Source: an uncultured Actinomycetes bacterium
GTDB taxonomy: Bacteria > Actinomycetota > Thermoleophilia > Miltoncostaeales > Miltoncostaeaceae
Reading direction: 5' to 3'
NCBI GenBank assembly: GCA_903928615.1
Contig: CAIYRJ010000401.1
Location: 1 to 5,199 of the forward strand
Length of the DNA: 5,199 nt
The position numbers were made by a program, and so were the translations under genes. The notes below the pieces were generated by a model, which saw only the letters and a list, made by a program, of their open reading frames with translations, had not been told where the DNA came from and ran no database searches. Shown here piece after piece: positions 2,894-5,199 of this stretch. Positions within the stretch are counted from its first letter, which is position 1, and the number at the start of each line of letters is the position of its first letter.

Positions 2894-5199
2894 GTGACGA
2901 CCGCTGAGATCCGGGAGGGCTTCCTCCGCTACTTCGAGCGGGAGGGCCATCTCAGGATCCCCTCCGCCTCGCTCGTCCCCTTCGAGGACGACCCATCGGT
3001 GCTGCTGACCATCGCGGGCATGCAGCCCCTGAAGTCGTACTTCCTGGGCCAGGCGCAGCCGCCCGCGCAGCGCATGACCAGCTCGCAGAAGTGCTTCCGC
3101 ACCCTCGACATCGACCAGGTGGGCCGCACCGCGCGCCACCTGACGTTCTTCGAGATGCTCGGCAACTTCTCGATCGGCGACTACTTCAAGGACGACGCCA
3201 TCCGGTTCGGGTTCGAGCTCTCCACCGAGGTGCTGGGCTTCGACCCCGAGCAGATCTGGATCACGGTGTTCGAGGGCATGGAGGGCGTGCCCGCCGACGA
3301 CGAGGCGCTCGAGAAGTGGGTGGAGATGGGCATCCCGCGCGAGCGCATCCAGCGCCTCGGGGAGGCGGACAACTTCTGGAAGGCCGGGCCCACGGGCCCG
3401 TGCGGCCCCAACACCGAGCTCTACCTCGACCGCGGACCCGACTTCGGCCCCGAGGGCGGTCCCGTCACCGGCACCGACCGGTTCCTCGAGTTCTGGAACC
3501 TGGTGTTCATGCAGTACGACCGCGCCGAGGACGGCACGCTCACCACGCTGCCGGCGAAGAACATCGACACCGGCGCGGGGCTCGAGCGCCTCGCGGCGAT
3601 CCTCCAGGACAAGCAGACCGTCTTCGAGACCGACGGCTTCCGGCCGCTGGTGGCATGGGCCGAGCAGGCGTCCGGCCGCGCGTACGGATCGGACGCGCGG
3701 GTGGACCGCGCCATGCGCGTGCTGGCCGATCACGGCCGCGCCATGACCTTCCTCGCCGCCGATGGCGTGCGCCCGGGCAATGAGGGCCGCGACTACATCC
3801 TGCGCCGCATCATCCGCCGCGCCGTGAGCGAGGGCGCCTACCTTGGGCTCGAGCCCGCGCGCATCACCGGCCTCGTCGACGTGGTGGCCGATGGGTACGG
3901 CGATGCCTACCCGGAGCTGCTCGCCGAGCGGTCGGAGGTGACCGACACCGTGGGGGCGGAGGCCGAGCAGTTCGCGCGCACCCTCGAGCAGGGCACGCGG
4001 CTGCTCGAGGAGGTGCTCGACCGCTCGCGCGCCGGCGGGACCATCTCCGGCGACGACGCCTTCCGCCTGCACGACACCTACGGCTTCCCGCTCGACCTCA
4101 CCCGCGACGCGGCCGAGGAGCACGGCCTCGCGGTGGACGAGGAGGGCTTCGACCGCCTCATGGGCGACCAGCGCGAGCGCGCGCGCGCCGCCGGCCGCAA
4201 GGGCAAGGGCGTCGACCGCCAGGCCGCGGAGGCCCTCGCCGCCCGCAGCGCGGTGACCGCCTTCGTGGGCTACGACCAGCTCGAGGTTGTCACCACCGTC
4301 ACCGCCATCCAGGACCTGGGCGACGGCGAGGCGCTGGCCAAGCTCGCGAGCTCGCCCTTCTACGCCGAGGGCGGCGGGCAGGTATCCGACCACGGGTGGA
4401 TCACCGGCAATGCCGGCAGCGCCGAGGTGCTTGACGTGCTGCGCCTGGGCGACGACCAGGTGCTCCGCATCGCTGTGGATGGGGATCTGCCTGAGGGCGC
4501 CGAGGTAACGGCCCGCGTGGACGCCGCGGCGCGCCATGCCACCCAGGCCAACCACACGGGCACCCACGTGCTCAACTGGGCGCTGCGCGGCGTGCTGGGC
4601 GACGGCGTGCGCCAGGCGGGCTCGTACGTGGGTCCCGACAAGCTGCGCTTCGACTTCACCCACCGCGGGCGCATCGAGCCGGACGAGCTGGCCGAGATCG
4701 AGCGGCGCGTGAACGATCGCGTGGCCGAGGACAGCCCCGTGGTGGCCACCGTGATGCCGAGGGACCAGGCCGATTCCCTCGGCGCGATCGGGCTGTTCGA
4801 GGAGAAGTACGGCGAGGTGGTGCGCGTGGTGCAGGCCGGGGAGTTCTCGAAGGAGCTCTGCGGCGGGTGCCACGTGTCGCGCACCGGCGAGATCGGGCCG
4901 ATGGTGATCGTGTCGGAGGGCAGCACTGGGGCCGCAACGCGCCGCATCGAGGCCGTCACCGGGCTCGCGGCCGTGGAGCACCTGCGGGCCCGCGAGGCAG
5001 CCCTCGCCGGAGAGCTTGCCCAGCGGGACGAGCGAATCAGGGCCCTCGAGGCCGACCTCAAGCGCGCCCGCTCGGGCCGGGTGGACGTGGCCGCCGTGGC
5101 CGCGGGCGCCGAGGACTCCGGCGGCGCGCGCGTGCTCGCCGCCGAGGTCGAGGCCGCGGAGATGGACGAGCTGCTGCAGCTCACCGACCGCGTGAAGCA
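2894..5199 (+). CDS. alaS: Alanyl-tRNA synthetase (3' end outside window)
   Basis: This class II synthetase charges tRNA-Ala in the cytoplasm and hydrolyses mischarged Ser/Gly-tRNA-Ala. 768 codons are visible and the frame is still open; compared with E. coli AlaRS (876 residues) roughly the last hundred are missing. The order is: start TTAEIREGFLRYF; RHLTFFEMLGNFS (81-93, motif 2 region); GPTGPCGPNTE (165-175); motif 3 GAGLER (227-232); the helical tRNA-recognition region to about 455; an editing domain with HTGTH (H554, H558) and CGGCH (C656, H660), the four metal-site residues of AlaRS; a coiled-coil at about 695-726; and the start of the C-Ala domain. GTG at 2894 is chosen because the family's N-terminal TAEIR segment follows at once. 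There is no ribosome-binding site. Small deviations are Asn173 where many AlaRS have Cys, and an extra Cys659. The gene is 18 bases from its upstream neighbour and probably the last member seen of that group. Confidence 0.97.
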   Translation, partial: MTTAEIREGFLRYFEREGHLRIPSASLVPFEDDPSVLLTIAGMQPLKSYFLGQAQPPAQRMTSSQKCFRTLDIDQVGRTARHLTFFEMLGNFSIGDYFKDDAIRFGFELSTEVLGFDPEQIWITVFEGMEGVPADDEALEKWVEMGIPRERIQRLGEADNFWKAGPTGPCGPNTELYLDRGPDFGPEGGPVTGTDRFLEFWNLVFMQYDRAEDGTLTTLPAKNIDTGAGLERLAAILQDKQTVFETDGFRPLVAWAEQASGRAYGSDARVDRAMRVLADHGRAMTFLAADGVRPGNEGRDYILRRIIRRAVSEGAYLGLEPARITGLVDVVADGYGDAYPELLAERSEVTDTVGAEAEQFARTLEQGTRLLEEVLDRSRAGGTISGDDAFRLHDTYGFPLDLTRDAAEEHGLAVDEEGFDRLMGDQRERARAAGRKGKGVDRQAAEALAARSAVTAFVGYDQLEVVTTVTAIQDLGDGEALAKLASSPFYAEGGGQVSDHGWITGNAGSAEVLDVLRLGDDQVLRIAVDGDLPEGAEVTARVDAAARHATQANHTGTHVLNWALRGVLGDGVRQAGSYVGPDKLRFDFTHRGRIEPDELAEIERRVNDRVAEDSPVVATVMPRDQADSLGAIGLFEEKYGEVVRVVQAGEFSKELCGGCHVSRTGEIGPMVIVSEGSTGAATRRIEAVTGLAAVEHLRAREAALAGELAQRDERIRALEADLKRARSGRVDVAAVAAGAEDSGGARVLAAEVEAAEMDELLQLTDRVK

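Noticed and set aside
3091..3783. 230-codon + strand frame overlapping alaS
   Set aside because: It is an Arg/Pro/His-rich frame-shadow of alaS, which has unmistakable family motifs in its own frame.
4489..4497. CCTGAGG core within alaS as another copy of the mnmA upstream dyad
   Set aside because: The arms do not extend beyond three bases and it is inside a coding stretch; it shows that the short core occurs by chance.
2318..4981. 887-codon open frame on the minus strand opposite alaS
   Set aside because: Same explanation: the composition mirrors the antisense of alaS codons, it has no family signature, and it spans three separate + strand genes.

Overview
The window is high-GC, densely coding bacterial DNA. 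All recognisable genes are on the + strand. The organism looks like an actinobacterium, possibly of the Thermoleophilia lineage. The reasons are the high GC, the 'DPLTGAPA' tail of AspRS, the DUF948-type membrane gene just upstream of alaS (a common actinobacterial arrangement), and a CxxC-type MnmA. The lineage is an inference from sequence style and was not checked by a search.

Layout. 1-348 is the 3' end of aspS (aspartyl-tRNA synthetase). 349-731 is a 383-base gap without a credible protein gene. It holds a probable aspS terminator hairpin, several further hairpins, and, next to the following gene, a row of short dyads and a possible promoter. 732-2249 encodes a 505-residue fusion of an IscU/NifU-N-like iron-sulfur scaffold domain to a complete MnmA tRNA 2-thiouridylase. 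2250-2651 encodes a DUF948-type single-pass membrane protein. 2648-2875 encodes a 75-residue, probably membrane-anchored protein. 2894-5199 is alaS (alanyl-tRNA synthetase), cut by the window edge before its C-terminal domain ends.

The genes from 732 onward are tightly packed (0-base gap, 4-base overlap, 18-base gap) and are probably co-transcribed, although alaS may also have its own leaderless promoter. The theme is tRNA charging and wobble-base modification, with two small envelope-associated proteins of unknown role between mnmA and alaS.

The most interesting points are four. First, the IscU-MnmA fusion keeps two of the three scaffold cysteines, plus the Asp and His ligand positions, but has Gly where the third (persulfide-acceptor) Cys should be. 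Second, a 61-base nested inverted-repeat structure lies in frame inside the MnmA part and encodes an unusually long surface loop. Third, a series of CCT/AGG dyads precedes mnmA and overlaps its putative -35 region. Fourth, the aspS-mnmA gap is rich in hairpins. No mobile element, CRISPR array, tRNA or rRNA was recognised.
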